Below, piece by piece: positions 54,200 through 64,000 of a DNA stretch of 64,000 nt (position 1 is the first letter of the stretch; each line of letters starts with the position of its first letter). A model generated the notes under the pieces. It saw nothing but the letters and a program-made list of their open reading frames with translations. It was not told where the DNA came from and made no database searches. The translations under genes were made by a program, and so were the position numbers. The stretch comes from Kitagawia praeruptora (taxonomy: Eukaryota; Streptophyta; Magnoliopsida; Apiales; Apiaceae): contig CM075345.1 of assembly GCA_037693485.1 (NCBI GenBank), forward strand, positions 4,233,501-4,297,500. Reading direction: 5' to 3'.

Positions 54200-56844
54200 A
54201 GTGCATTATAACATGTAGGCTGATCAACCACGAGAAATTCGAAAACCTGAGTAGCTGAATATGGGTCTTCTCCTAATGTGAGAGGTAACTTTACGGTGCC
54301 TTTGACCCGAACGAAATCTCCCGTGAAACCATATATGTGAGTGGTCCCCTGAGTCATCTCCTTATCCATCAACCCCATCTTCTGATAAGTCCCGTAGTAA
54401 AGAATATTTACAGAACTCCCATTGTCAATAAACACCCGATGAATACTTCTAGACCCAATCTTCACGTTAACAACCAAAGCATCACTATGCGGATGATGAA
54501 CCCACCTTGCGTCTTCCTCTGAGAAAATTATTTGTGTATCCTCGCCCTTGAACATCTTAGGAGGCCTCTCTGATAAATTGTTGACATTAGTAAGCGGAGA
54601 GTGTTTTGCTTCCCGAGCATATCTCTCCATTGCGTTTCTCCCGTTTCCACCGATATGCGGTCCTCCGAAAATCGTATGAATACTTGCCTCCCTTACGAAC
54701 GGTATCTTCCCTTGCTGCTCTGGCTTATCTTTATCATCAGGATCTTCCTTTCTGTCCCCTTCTACAGGAGGAGCAACACCCTTATGCTTCCTTACTTCCT
54801 TCACCACCCACTCAGTCAGTTTTCCATTCCTGATTAATAACTCAATCTCTTCCTTCAAATGCCGACATTGATAAGTTTCATGTCCACTGGACTCATGATA
54901 TGCGCAAAATCTCCTCTTGTCCTTTGATGCATTCTTCGAGAGTGGCCGTGGTTTCCTGTACAGCCCATCCTCTTTCGTGACATCATAAATATGATCGATA
55001 GATGCTACCAAAGGCGTGAAAATTCTATCCTGGGGAAATCCTTGATCCTTCTGAGCATAGAGCGGAGGAGGTGGATAGCGAGGTAACGGGCTAGGTGACC
55101 TTGACCGATCCGCTCTTCTGGTCTCAACAATATTAACATCCTCCCTTCTAGTCTTCCTTTTATCATTCTTCGGACTTGGTGACCTTTCTTTCCGCTTTCC
55201 CCTACGATTGTTATCTGAATAGTCACTCCTCTTTAGAGCTTCTTCCTCCCTCTTAAATGGTTCTGCCTGCGAATAAAGAGCCGCAAGAGTTGGAGGTTCA
55301 TGTTTTTGAAGTTCCTTCCAGAAGTCTGAGCCCACTCTTACTCCGGCTATCAGAAAATACTTAATGGTCTCATCCGAAGCCCCTCAAACAGTAGGTACCT
55401 CCGCATTGAACCTTCTAAAATAAGATTGTAGAGTCTCCCCCTCCCTCTGCTTTATATTGGCCAATGTAGTAACAGGTGGAGCATAGACAATAGAGGACTG
55501 GAATTGGATCAGAAACATCCTTCGCATCTGTTCCCAAGAGCTAATAGAGGCTGGTGCCAACTTCTGAAACCACTGATGGGCGTTCCCTCGTAGAGTCGAA
55601 GCAAGCAATTTGCACTTGGTTAAGTCTTCCACCTGATAAAGTTCCATCTCCGTATTAAACCTCGCAATATACTCTGCCAGATCCGAACTTCCCGTGAACC
55701 TGAGATCCCCTACCCCACGAAAGGACGGAGGAAGAGGTGCCTCCCGTACAGCTAGCGAAAAAGGAGACGGAGCTGGCTCAAATACAGCCTGACCCTCAGA
55801 TTGTGCCAACAACCTCCGCAAAGCATTCAAATCAACACCTTCAAGCCCCGGTACTACTCGTGGAGCTTCCTGGAGTAGACCCCGTCGCTGTTGATTCATC
55901 AACTCCTCGAACCTATAACGGTCTCCCACAGTGGTGTTTTCCGAACGAGGCACAGCCTGCCCCCGAGAAGCCATCAGATCTCTTTCAAGATTGGACTCAA
56001 AGGGCCCTCCTTCAGCTTGAGTGAGTAAGTCAGCATACGCTCTTTGTTCTTCATACCCTAAACTGTAATGGTTCGGGGTTCTTATTTGGGAATTTGGGTT
56101 ATCCGTTTGGGTCATCCGGAGAGGCACCATGTCCAAAGCTTCCTCCCTTCCATTAGGTCTAACTTGCCCAGGGACCCTAGGTAACGAGACCCCATGACTA
56201 AGGTGTCGCCCTCCTCCAAGTCTCTCATGTTCCAAAACCCTCAAATTTCCATCCCAAGATCCTTCTACGCGAGAGTCACGCCCACCCCCTCTTTCTGGTG
56301 GAAACTCAACATGGGGCTCTCCAAAAGTCAAGACTCTAGGTATGACAGCTTGAAACCTTCGATTCGCCTCTCTCTCTCCCACAACTTGGACATCCCTTTC
56401 AAAAGGAATTTCCCTGTGAAAATTGTGTCGCTGGTTTATTTCATAATTCCTCTCCCAACGATTCTCCCTCTCGTCAATTGCCATGCGACGTCCGTCATGA
56501 TTCAAGTGAGATCCAGCAAGAAACTGTCTCTCCCTCTCCATTGCATCCATCCTAGCCCCCATACGGTTAATAGTGTTCCCCATATAAGTGATCTAGCTCA
56601 AATGCTCGGTGTTACTCATTAGAACAGGAGGATCTCCTCCAATCTGTGGAGTCGATCGCCGTCCCTCATGGATTCTAGGTGTTGCAGACATTCGATTTGA
56701 ATTTAACTGGAGCGAACGATCAGAGATTCCTAGAGCAAAGTTCCTTGAAGCAGGGTTCCTTGGTGGCGGCGGGGGTAGGTTCCCTGTCGTCCTAACATTC
56801 TCCATACGACGATCATCCACACGTTCTCGATTTGAATGCGACAT
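54200..56844 (-). pseudogene. Tat-3 gag and protease start
   Basis: The minus-strand frame begins at ATG 56844, 24 bases after the primer-binding site. An N-terminal proline/arginine-rich part precedes the gag capsid domain (GDLRFTGSSDLAEYIARFNT ... LRGNAHQWFQKL, about 55400-55710). A CxxH-type knuckle (CAYHESSGHETYQC, about 54860-54905) and the protease (FIDNGSSVNIL near 54420) follow. In-frame stops at 56593-56595 and 55384-55386 and the CACTA-2 insertion at 54196 break it. Its capsid sequence differs clearly from that of Tat-2, so they are separate families. Confidence 0.9.
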
Positions 56845-56867
56845 CCTTCCTCATAAGATATCAAAGG

Positions 56868-56885
56868 CCCCTCCTTCTAGCGCCA
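56868..56885 (-). other. primer-binding site of Tat-3
   Basis: The minus strand reads TGGCGCTAGAAGGAGGGG, two bases from the 5' LTR, identical to Tat-2. Confidence 0.87.
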
Positions 56886-56887
56886 AT

Positions 56888-57582
56888 TGTTAACGGAGGA
56901 ATTTGGTGATAACAAATTCGGGGAGGGTTGCTAGAATTGTGGTGGTGGTTGATGATGGTGGACGGCGTAGGACGTTTAGGGTTAGGGTTTGTGATTTTGG
57001 GATTGGCTGAGATTGTATGCTGAGATGTATTGCAATTTAGATCAAATATCAAATTCTCTCTTTCTCGCAAGGGTTTGCATCGTGCCATACAATGTGCCTA
57101 CGTACCCTATTTATAGGGATCAAGCCAAACGTAGTTCTTGGGGAGCAAGTTATCGAAACGGGCTAGGTTTCCTTATCTAGGAAAGCCCTAATAGATTGGG
57201 CCACCGCCTTTAGTAGAGTCCTCATGGGCCTTCTAACCCAATTATTTTCTCGGAGCGTGGCGGTTAAGCTATTGACTCGAGATTATCGGAGTCAATACCC
57301 ACCTAAGGCCAGGCATAATGAGTTATTAGTCATAGGGTTAGCCCTCAGACTTTCTAAAGGGGCAATCCCTTAGTAAGGAAATTCCCAAAATCGTAGGCGA
57401 AGCCTTATCTTCTTATATTCTTTCTAGGAAAATTCTCTCTTGATTGTCAACTCTGGGAAAGGCCCATCAATGGGCGAGGCCTAAAGAGGGCGATGCCTGT
57501 ATGTAGACGAGGCCTCATGGACTTAAGTATAACTGGAGCTACCAAGCCCTGGTTTGGGCGAGGCTTATTTCTGGGCACAACA
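56888..57582 (-). repeat. 5' LTR of Tat-3 (695 bp)
   Basis: TGTTAACGGAGG ... GGGCACAACA. TATA box at 57108-57115 and telomere-like motif at 56975-56990, both on the minus strand. About 2.4 percent different from the other LTR by eye. Confidence 0.92.
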
Positions 57583-57974
57583 ATAGGCATATAGAAGATA
57601 CAGGTAAATAAGAATAGTTACACAGAGTTGCATATGACATAACCGACCTTAATAGAACTGTTGCAAGTTGAAATTAGATCTAAGTTCTCACAGAGAAATA
57701 GTCTTCAAACAGCCAAATTCAATGTGTGTTCCGTGCTGCAGAGATATTATAAGCATGCACTATCTTGTAATCTAATAAAGAAAGAAAGCTATTACCGTAT
57801 GGCATACTTGATCAAAAAGTGCATCCAATCAAAAATATAGTTTCATCAAAACATACTCAACTTACAGAGTGCTATATCCTCTCTATTCAGTATTCACAGT
57901 TACCAGTTGCAGAAACATCCATGCATGGACGAACAGAAAAAAATGGAAGCAACTATAGGATTGGTGTACCAATA
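57583..57974. other. host flank between Tat-3 and the second copia element
   Basis: AT-rich; no gene, and no match to the last five bases before Tat-3's left end. Possibly the continuation of the host gene suspected at 32150. Confidence 0.5.
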
Positions 57975-58708
57975 TGTTAACTCGAATAACTTGTAGAAGG
58001 GGGGGGGGTTGAATACAAGTTATATAATCGTGTCTGATTTTTGCTTGATTATATGAACAAGAATAAATGAATGAATCAAACTCTGTTTGTATTAATAAGA
58101 TCAAATACAAACTCTACCAAAGGTGTACAAAAACCTTTAGCAGCTGCTGACAATATAAATATCTCTCTGTTTGTTTCGAACTTCTCGAATACAAACCTTA
58201 TACAGAGCTACGCACATTCGTCTTCACAACACACGCTCTTTACAATGATATTGAGAGAGTATTTATAATGCTACCTATCAACTAATAACAGAAAGATATA
58301 ATCTATACATGACAATGTTCTGCCTTCTAGTCGATAGTTTCCATCAATAGAAAACTCTTTCCATCATAATATCTTCTTGCTTGTTCTTCAAACAACGATC
58401 CTGTTTTATAGCACTTGCCAGTTTCTGTAGCATCCATAATGACATCATCAGTAACAAAACTGATATCAGGATCTGTACACTACATCAGTATCTGATCAAC
58501 CATCAGTATTGAACCATCATCAGGATTTGCCCTTTGTTCCTGACATGTAGTCTCCGATACACTGTTCATTCCTGACTAAACTATACAGATAACTGTCTTA
58601 CACATAAATCCTATATACAGTGCTAAATCCTTTATAAGATCAGGATTACAAGAAGTATAATGTGTAAATTCTATTCTTAACATCACAACTTATGAATTAT
58701 TCCTAACA
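57975..58708 (-). repeat. 3' LTR of the second copia element (734 bp)
   Basis: On the plus strand TGTTAACTCG ... TTCCTAACA, with a G10 run near 58000. In element orientation it starts TGTTAGGAAT and ends GAGTTAACA. The five bases outside (CAATA) are the expected target duplication. Confidence 0.87.
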
Positions 58709-58726
58709 ATCTCCCCCTATTTATGC
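58709..58726 (-). other. polypurine tract of the second copia element
   Basis: The minus strand reads AAATAGGGGGAGAT directly before the LTR. Confidence 0.85.
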
Positions 58727-58926
58727 TTTAAAAATCTGAAGCATAAATCCAAGTTGTGGATGTCAAAACATATAACAATACAACCAGAATAGAATTTATG
58801 AATGTAGAATTATGAAGTTAAGTACCTCCTTCTCAGATGTAGACATTTATCTAGTACTTAGAAGAAAGAATTTTAACTATTAATGCTGCTCTTCCTTTAC
58901 CACTTCCTAGCTGAGATTCACCACTG

Positions 58927-61924
58927 TCACTCCTGGTTCTTCTTTTTACTTCTCTTTGTCTGCTCTTTATCTCCCCCAGCTTTATCTTTATCTCCTTTAG
59001 TCTGGTGATGTTGTTGTTCTCTTTGAATTGTCTTTATCTCCCCCTTTTTGACATCAGCAACATTAATTCCAAGAGATCCAGAAACAGAACAAATGAGATT
59101 CATAAGAACTGCTTGATTTTCCATAATTGTGACTTGGTTATCTTCAAGTAATTGAAGTCTTGTTTGAATAGCAATTTTAGAATTCTGAATATCTTTCAAA
59201 ACATCAGAATGAACTTCAATGTTGGAAGTGCTTCTAGTATCTTCAGTATCAGAATCAGAAAGAACTATATCTTCAAGTCTTGTAGAAGAAGTTGCTTGAG
59301 TTGTATGATATTCAAGTAATAAAACCTGATTAGAAGTATCAACATCTTCATCTTTCTGATCTGGAACTGAAACATGATCATCATCTCCTTCACCAGTATT
59401 CTGTGTACTATCATCTTCAAATCCTGACTCCTCCTAAGAGTGATAAGAGACTGTAGATGTCTCAATTCTAGCTGATATTGGAAGTACATACAAAGGAACA
59501 CTAGGATCATTAGGAACTTCATCTGGTACATATGTATCAAGAGATTGCTTTATCCTGGCACCTCTTCTGTTAATGATTCCTGCAAGCCTCTCATTTTGCT
59601 TCTGAGCTTTAACTTCTGGCTTTGCATTGTGATGTGCTAGGTCATTCTTCTGATACATTTTGATGAATGAATAAGTACCAACATCCATATCCAAATTTTC
59701 AGACCAAGATTCAGGAAAAACCTGATCCCAGAAATCAAATGATGGTTTCCTAGTTTTCTCTTCCTCACTATGGAGTTGATCATCCATACCCTCATTCTCA
59801 CTTTGACTTACTAAAGTCAACACTCTTTCTACCTCACCTTTTGCCTGGTCAGGAGCCAGCCGCTCAAATTGTGGATCTAAGTCCATCTTTTCAAGTGTAT
59901 CACTCAAATTTAGATAAGTGCTCTCATGACCTACAGAAAAATAGGGTTTAGAAGGAGTTTTTATACCTGAACCCACATGGAGAGAGGGTTCCTTATTTGG
60001 CATGTGGCTTGAGGTTTTCTCCAAGGAGTGAGCTGCTATAATCTCTGAACCCTTACAATCATCTTCTTTCTTTCCAGAGACTACAGGCTCCAGTATACCA
60101 CTTTCAGGTTCTTTACTAGACTCTGATGTCTTCAGTAATACTTCATTAGACACCATAGTTAGTACATCACCGTCTTTAAGTGTTGTTTGCTGAGACACAC
60201 CCTCAAGGTGGATAGACTCTGACTGAACAAAATTTATTTGATCTTCAGAAAAATCAACCAAAGTCATTCCTCTCATATCATAGGGTATCTCACTTGCATT
60301 CTCAGTCATCACAGAAGACCTTTCAACATCAGCTATCACAGCTCCTGAGTCATCCTTCCTCTGACTAGATGGTCCTTGACAACTTCACTTTGAGAGAAAT
60401 TAGTCCCATAGCCAGTCTGTATGATAATGTAGTTTCCCATGAAGAATCAATATCCAGATCTCTCTTGTCAAATACTGACATAGATGTAGCTTGATTTGTA
60501 GAAACCTGCATGATATTAGTTGGACTAGACTCTGTGTGTGTAGGTGACAATTGAATCTTTCTCCTTGTTCTCCTGATATAGTGATCAAAAGATTTATTCT
60601 GAGAAGACTCAAGAGGTGTAGACACAGAAGTGATCTTGGGATGAGATCTTTGTTCAATAGACACAGTCTTTTGAGAGACAGTATCCAGTAACTATTTTCC
60701 CTTTTTAAGAACTACAGCCTTTTGGGAGACTGCAGCCTGGCTGTGACTAGGTTTTTTATCTCTTTGTGCAAACAGAGAAAGTTGAATTGCAGCCTTCAAT
60801 TCTGCTCTCTCAGCAAGAGTTAAATCATCATCATCTTCACTAGAATTACTACTGCTACTTGACACAACAAATCTTCTCTTCCTTACAACTGATGTCTTTT
60901 GAGAAACACCAGAGGTTGGTTTCTTTGAAACAATAGGCTGTGGATCAAAATTTGGTTCTTGAATTGTTTTAGAGACTATAATGTTTTGGGCTACTTGGGT
61001 AGACACAGGTGGGTTCTCCTCCATTTGAGATTCCTGAGCCATTTCACCACAAAAGAAAGAAGAATTGTAGAGAGTAGGAAGATGAGTTTTAAGAATTACC
61101 TGAAAATGATGTGGATAATGAATTGCAGGTATTTCATCTAGATTCTTTTCATTGTCCTTATTTATAATGTCAGAGAAAATTCTCTTTTGCTGTTTATAAG
61201 AAGAAACACAATGTTTTCTACTAAATCTAGTTTCAACATCAGGAATGAAATGGTTAACAAACATTTGCATAAATCTATGATAATAAACCATTTTCCTGTT
61301 TTGATCTCTTAACCCAAGTTTGATACTCATCTGACTTAAGATAATATGACCAATATTAATTACTCTGTCATAAAGCAAACCATAAGCAATATGTGATGTA
61401 ACAGAAGTAATTTACTGAAAAGAACTACATTTGCCAGTAAAACATTTAGCAATTTGATCAAAGTAAAAAGACCATTCCTTTATAAGAAAAGACCTATTCA
61501 ACTGGCTCATGTTATCTAGAGGTCCACTATAACCTAATTCAGACAACATAGTTCTTATATTATCATCAGATGGTTCATTCTCATAAATATCAGTAACAGG
61601 TAAGCAAAGTACTGAATTAACAACAGATTCAGTAATGTCAAATGAATCTTGTCCTAAATGTAGAACAATCTTACCTGATTGACTTTGAGTAGAATCAATT
61701 ACCTCAGCATTCTCCCAAGCTTGTGAAACAGCTACTTGATTAATCTGTGGAGATGCTGTCAATGCATAACTTAATGGTCCATACGCCAGAAAGTCCATGA
61801 TTGGATGAAAATCAGATGACACTTCTTCCTTGTTGGTGATAGCTGCTACATGATTGTTTGTCATAAAATCAAAGTCACCAAACTTGAAGGCTACTGATTT
61901 AGGTAATCTTCTTTGAGCTGCCAT
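58927..61924 (-). pseudogene. extra ORF downstream of copia pol
   Basis: ATG 61924 starts a frame of about 1000 codons in the same sense as pol. The first 170 residues include FGDFDFMTNNHVAAI, FHPIMDFLAYGPLSYAL and LIKEWSFYFDQIAKCF, forming a globular domain. The following part has YDRVINIGHIILSQMSIKLG, then a long serine/acid-rich, low-complexity region. The end (59199-58927) is a helical segment (LQLLEDNQVTIMENQAVLMN) and a lysine-rich tail. Breaks are TAA 61412-61414, TAG 60692-60694, a frameshift near 60365 and more shifts at 59430-59200. No signal peptide or clear membrane segment is seen, so an envelope role is not supported. Function unknown. Confidence 0.75.
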
Positions 61925-63359
61925 TTTTGATCTGAAAAGAACTTGAAAAATTCTTGAAATGGATTAGTGATTTTGAAAACTCAAGAGTGATTTTTGCTTT
62001 AGAGAATGTAAAATTAGAGAAAGCAATTACACGATTAGAGTTTCAAAATAAATATATTTCACAAATCTTTCAGACCACTATCCCACGTTGACACGTAGAT
62101 TGACAGGTGTCAGTCCCTGAAAAATGCTGTTACCCACGATTTTTGGAAAATAAAATCCAAAATTGATTTTCATGAAATAAATCAGGGTATAAATAATTAA
62201 TACTGATCAGTTTCCTTTTCCTGATGACCTCTCATCAAATCCTGATGATCACACATGAAATCCTGACCAATATCATCAGAGACTTAATATGGAGTTTCCA
62301 CGTGGCATTCTTCTTTTATCTGAAAAAGAAATAAACAATTAATCTGAACAGAAAATCAATTGGTTAGATATATTCAATATTTCTTGAAAACAAGAAATAC
62401 AGTCACATGCAATAATTAGCATTTGACTTCATTAAAACTTCCAAGTGACTGCTCAGCTTCTCACATCTTTCTTTAAAAGAAACAGACGCCTTATGCCATT
62501 CTCCATAAACCTTTCAATTTCTTTTCTTCTCAACAATGCTTCTCAAACCAAAATTCCATTCAAACCCATTCTTTAGATCTTTCTCAGTCGATGAACATCC
62601 TGTTCTTGATCATCCCTTTGAACAGACAACTCTTCTCATTGAACTAATCATGGATGAATTGGTTTCCGATAATATCCAGAGGTTTCTCCTAGAACATCCA
62701 TCTGTTGGATACAATCTTCCCCTAACCTCCTCAAAACTTGAGGATGAAGAATTTGGCCGAGAGTCTGAGGTTGATCTTGATGGGGATGCTATACATTTAA
62801 GTTAGCTGCTCTCATTCAAGTCGCCCAGACAAGGAATCCAAGAGTAAACGAGGCTGTTCATCCCCTGATGGATTTCTTGAGATGCTCCTTGTCCTGTACC
62901 TCAGAATTCATATCAATAGACAAGTATAGAATTATCAGTAGAAATTAGACAAAAAGGATGTTGTATTTCATTTCCATGTAATGATTTCAATTAATGAAAA
63001 TACAATTTCTTGTTATCTACTTGTCTCTTGATTATTGAATGATGTATAAATTATCAGTATGCAAATATCAAAACATGCTACTATAGACTTTACACATCAC
63101 AGAATTAGATTACTACACAAAGTAAACGTCAGGATTTGAAACAATTTCCATAATCCTGATACTGACACAATACTGATGACGTCAGCATCCTGATAATAAA
63201 TCTAATCCTGATGATTATTAACAAGTCTATCATACTGAAATTTATCAAGGCAAAGTGTTATAGCTAAAACATTTAACAATCAATTATAGATCCTGACAGG
63301 AATATCAAATCTATAAGCTAAGAACAACATACCTTGCTACTCTTGCAGATGTTACAGAT
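61925..63359 (-). other. spacer between copia pol and its extra ORF
   Basis: Noncoding on the element strand; rich in TCCTGAT/ATCAGGAT motifs, which recur in the LTR (for example near 58460-58520). A plus-strand ORF lies in its middle (62536). Confidence 0.55.
62536..62805 (+). CDS. small ORF antisense to the copia element (89 aa)
   Basis: ATG 62536, in an AACA-ATG-C context, to TAG 62803. The sequence is acidic with hydrophobic patches (TTLLIELIMDELVSDNIQRF), and protein-like composition continues in the next frame (LAALIQVAQTRNPRV...) to about 62950. So either the frame is broken or an intron is missed. No family recognised. A plant polyadenylation-like AATGAAAATAC lies near 62994. It could be an antisense gene comparable in placement to those of the Tat elements, or chance. 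Confidence 0.3.
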   Translation: MLLKPKFHSNPFFRSFSVDEHPVLDHPFEQTTLLIELIMDELVSDNIQRFLLEHPSVGYNLPLTSSKLEDEEFGRESEVDLDGDAIHLS

Positions 63360-64000
63360 TTAAAAATTTAACATTCCTAACTCACTTACTAGTCTACTGA
63401 ACGTAGTCTCATCAAGTGGTTTAGTTAGAATATCTGCAAGCTGTTTGTCAGTAGGAACAAAATGAAGTTCCACAGTACCATTCTCAATATGTTCTCTAAT
63501 AAAATGATACCTGACATCAATGTGCTTAGTCCTTGAATGTTGAACTGGATTTTCTGCAATTTTTATAGCACTAGTATTATCACAAAACATAGGAATATTA
63601 CTAAGTGTCATACCATAATCCGTCAACTGATTTCTTATCTAAAGGAGCTGTGCACAACAACTGCCTGCTGCTATGTACTCAGCTTCTGCAGTTGAGGTTG
63701 AAACAGATTGTTGCTTCTTGCTTGCCCAAGAAATCAAACTATTTCCCAAGAATTGACATGTACCTGTAGTGCTTTTCTTGTCTATATTACACCCTGCATA
63801 ATCAGAGTCTGAATAACCAATTAGAAAGAAATCAGATTCTCTAGGATACCACAAACCAAGATTTGGAGTTCCTTTGAGATATCTAAAAATTCTCTTTACA
63901 GCAATTAAATGAGATTCCTTAGGATCACTTTGGAATCTAGCACATAAACAGGTAGAAAACATTATATATGGCCTACTTGCAGTTAGATATAACAATGAGC
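63360..64000 (-). pseudogene. copia RT end and RNase H (partial)
   Basis: The minus strand enters the window in the connection between RT and RNase H (LYLTASRPYIMF ... SDSDYAGC). It continues through STAEAEYIAAGSCCAQLL, a TAG (63639-63641) where a tryptophan is usual, and then the RNase H end: MFCDNTSAIKIAENPVQHSR, VRYHFIREHI and LADILTKPL. It ends at TAA 63360. The residues D (YSDSDY), E (AEAEY) and D (FCDNTS) are present. The single stop suggests moderate age. Confidence 0.9.

Larger units (their letters stand above)
33255..57582 (-). mobile_element. Ty3/gypsy Tat element (Tat-3) split by two CACTA elements
   Basis: In element order (minus strand): 5' LTR 56888-57582, primer-binding site, gag 56844-54200, CACTA insertion, pol 47464-43431, hairpin array, CACTA insertion, a plus-strand accessory gene, purine tract, 3' LTR 33255-33949. 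Without the insertions it is about 12.4 kb. The LTRs differ at about 17 of 695 positions by eye, so it is clearly older than Tat-2. gag and pol carry several stops and frameshifts. No target duplication is evident (CCAGC left, ATAGG right). Confidence 0.92.
57975..64000 (-). mobile_element. Ty1/copia element with extra ORF, 3' part
   Basis: On the minus strand: end of pol (63360-64000), spacer, a long extra coding region (61924-58927), purine tract and 3' LTR (57975-58708). A third ORF downstream of pol is known from the SIRE group of copia elements, where it has been called envelope-like; lineage here is inferred from this layout. The 5' part is outside the window. Stops in pol and in the extra region show decay. 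Confidence 0.88.

Noticed and set aside
58927..61924. Envelope gene of a retrovirus-like element
   Set aside because: No signal peptide, membrane anchor or cleavage site was seen; it is kept as an extra ORF of unknown function.

Overview
The window is a plant nuclear segment made mostly of nested transposable elements. Signs of a plant are Ty3/gypsy elements of the Tat type, Ty1/copia elements, CACTA transposons, Tourist-like MITEs, a tRNA-derived SINE and LINE remains, together with GT-AG introns, TATAAATA promoters and plant gene fragments (choline kinase, CYP72A, GH31 glucosidase). An asterid-like eudicot with a large genome is my guess; no species marker is visible.

Layout: (1) 1-4819, 3' part of a decayed copia element with its 3' LTR, inserted in (2) 4820-8880, the 3' end of a Tat gypsy element (Tat-1), including a minus-strand accessory gene and a 3' LTR, which itself abuts a LINE tail (8881-9041). 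(3) 9898-26586, a complete, very young Tat element (Tat-2; TSD GCACC, two LTR differences in 667 bp) with an intact gag-pol frame and an antisense GRF zinc-finger gene. Its long 3' region holds a MITE and a complete nested non-autonomous Tat-like element (20713-24379; TSD GACAC). (4) 26592-33254, mostly unannotatable host sequence with exon-like pieces, a 51-codon membrane-peptide ORF, a SINE with 17-bp TSDs, and what may be the 5' end of a host gene. (5) 33255-57582, an older minus-strand Tat element (Tat-3) with broken gag and pol and a plus-strand spliced accessory gene homologous to that of Tat-1. Tat-3 is split by two CACTA elements (37061-42296, TSD TTT; 47468-54196, TSD AAC), both carrying captured fragments of host genes. 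(6) 57975-64000, the 3' part of a minus-strand copia element with a long extra coding region between pol and its 3' LTR.

The most interesting theme is that each Tat family here carries an antisense gene next to its 3' LTR, with its own TATA box. In Tat-1 and Tat-3 it is a spliced gene with conserved exon borders; in Tat-2 it is an unrelated GRF zinc-finger protein. Between pol and this gene, Tat-2, Tat-3 and the nested element have arrays of short hairpins whose stems covary while keeping pairing. Tat-1, Tat-3 and the nested element share a core LTR promoter, and Tat-2, Tat-3 and the nested element share a primer-binding site. All assignments are from reading the sequence; no database search was possible.
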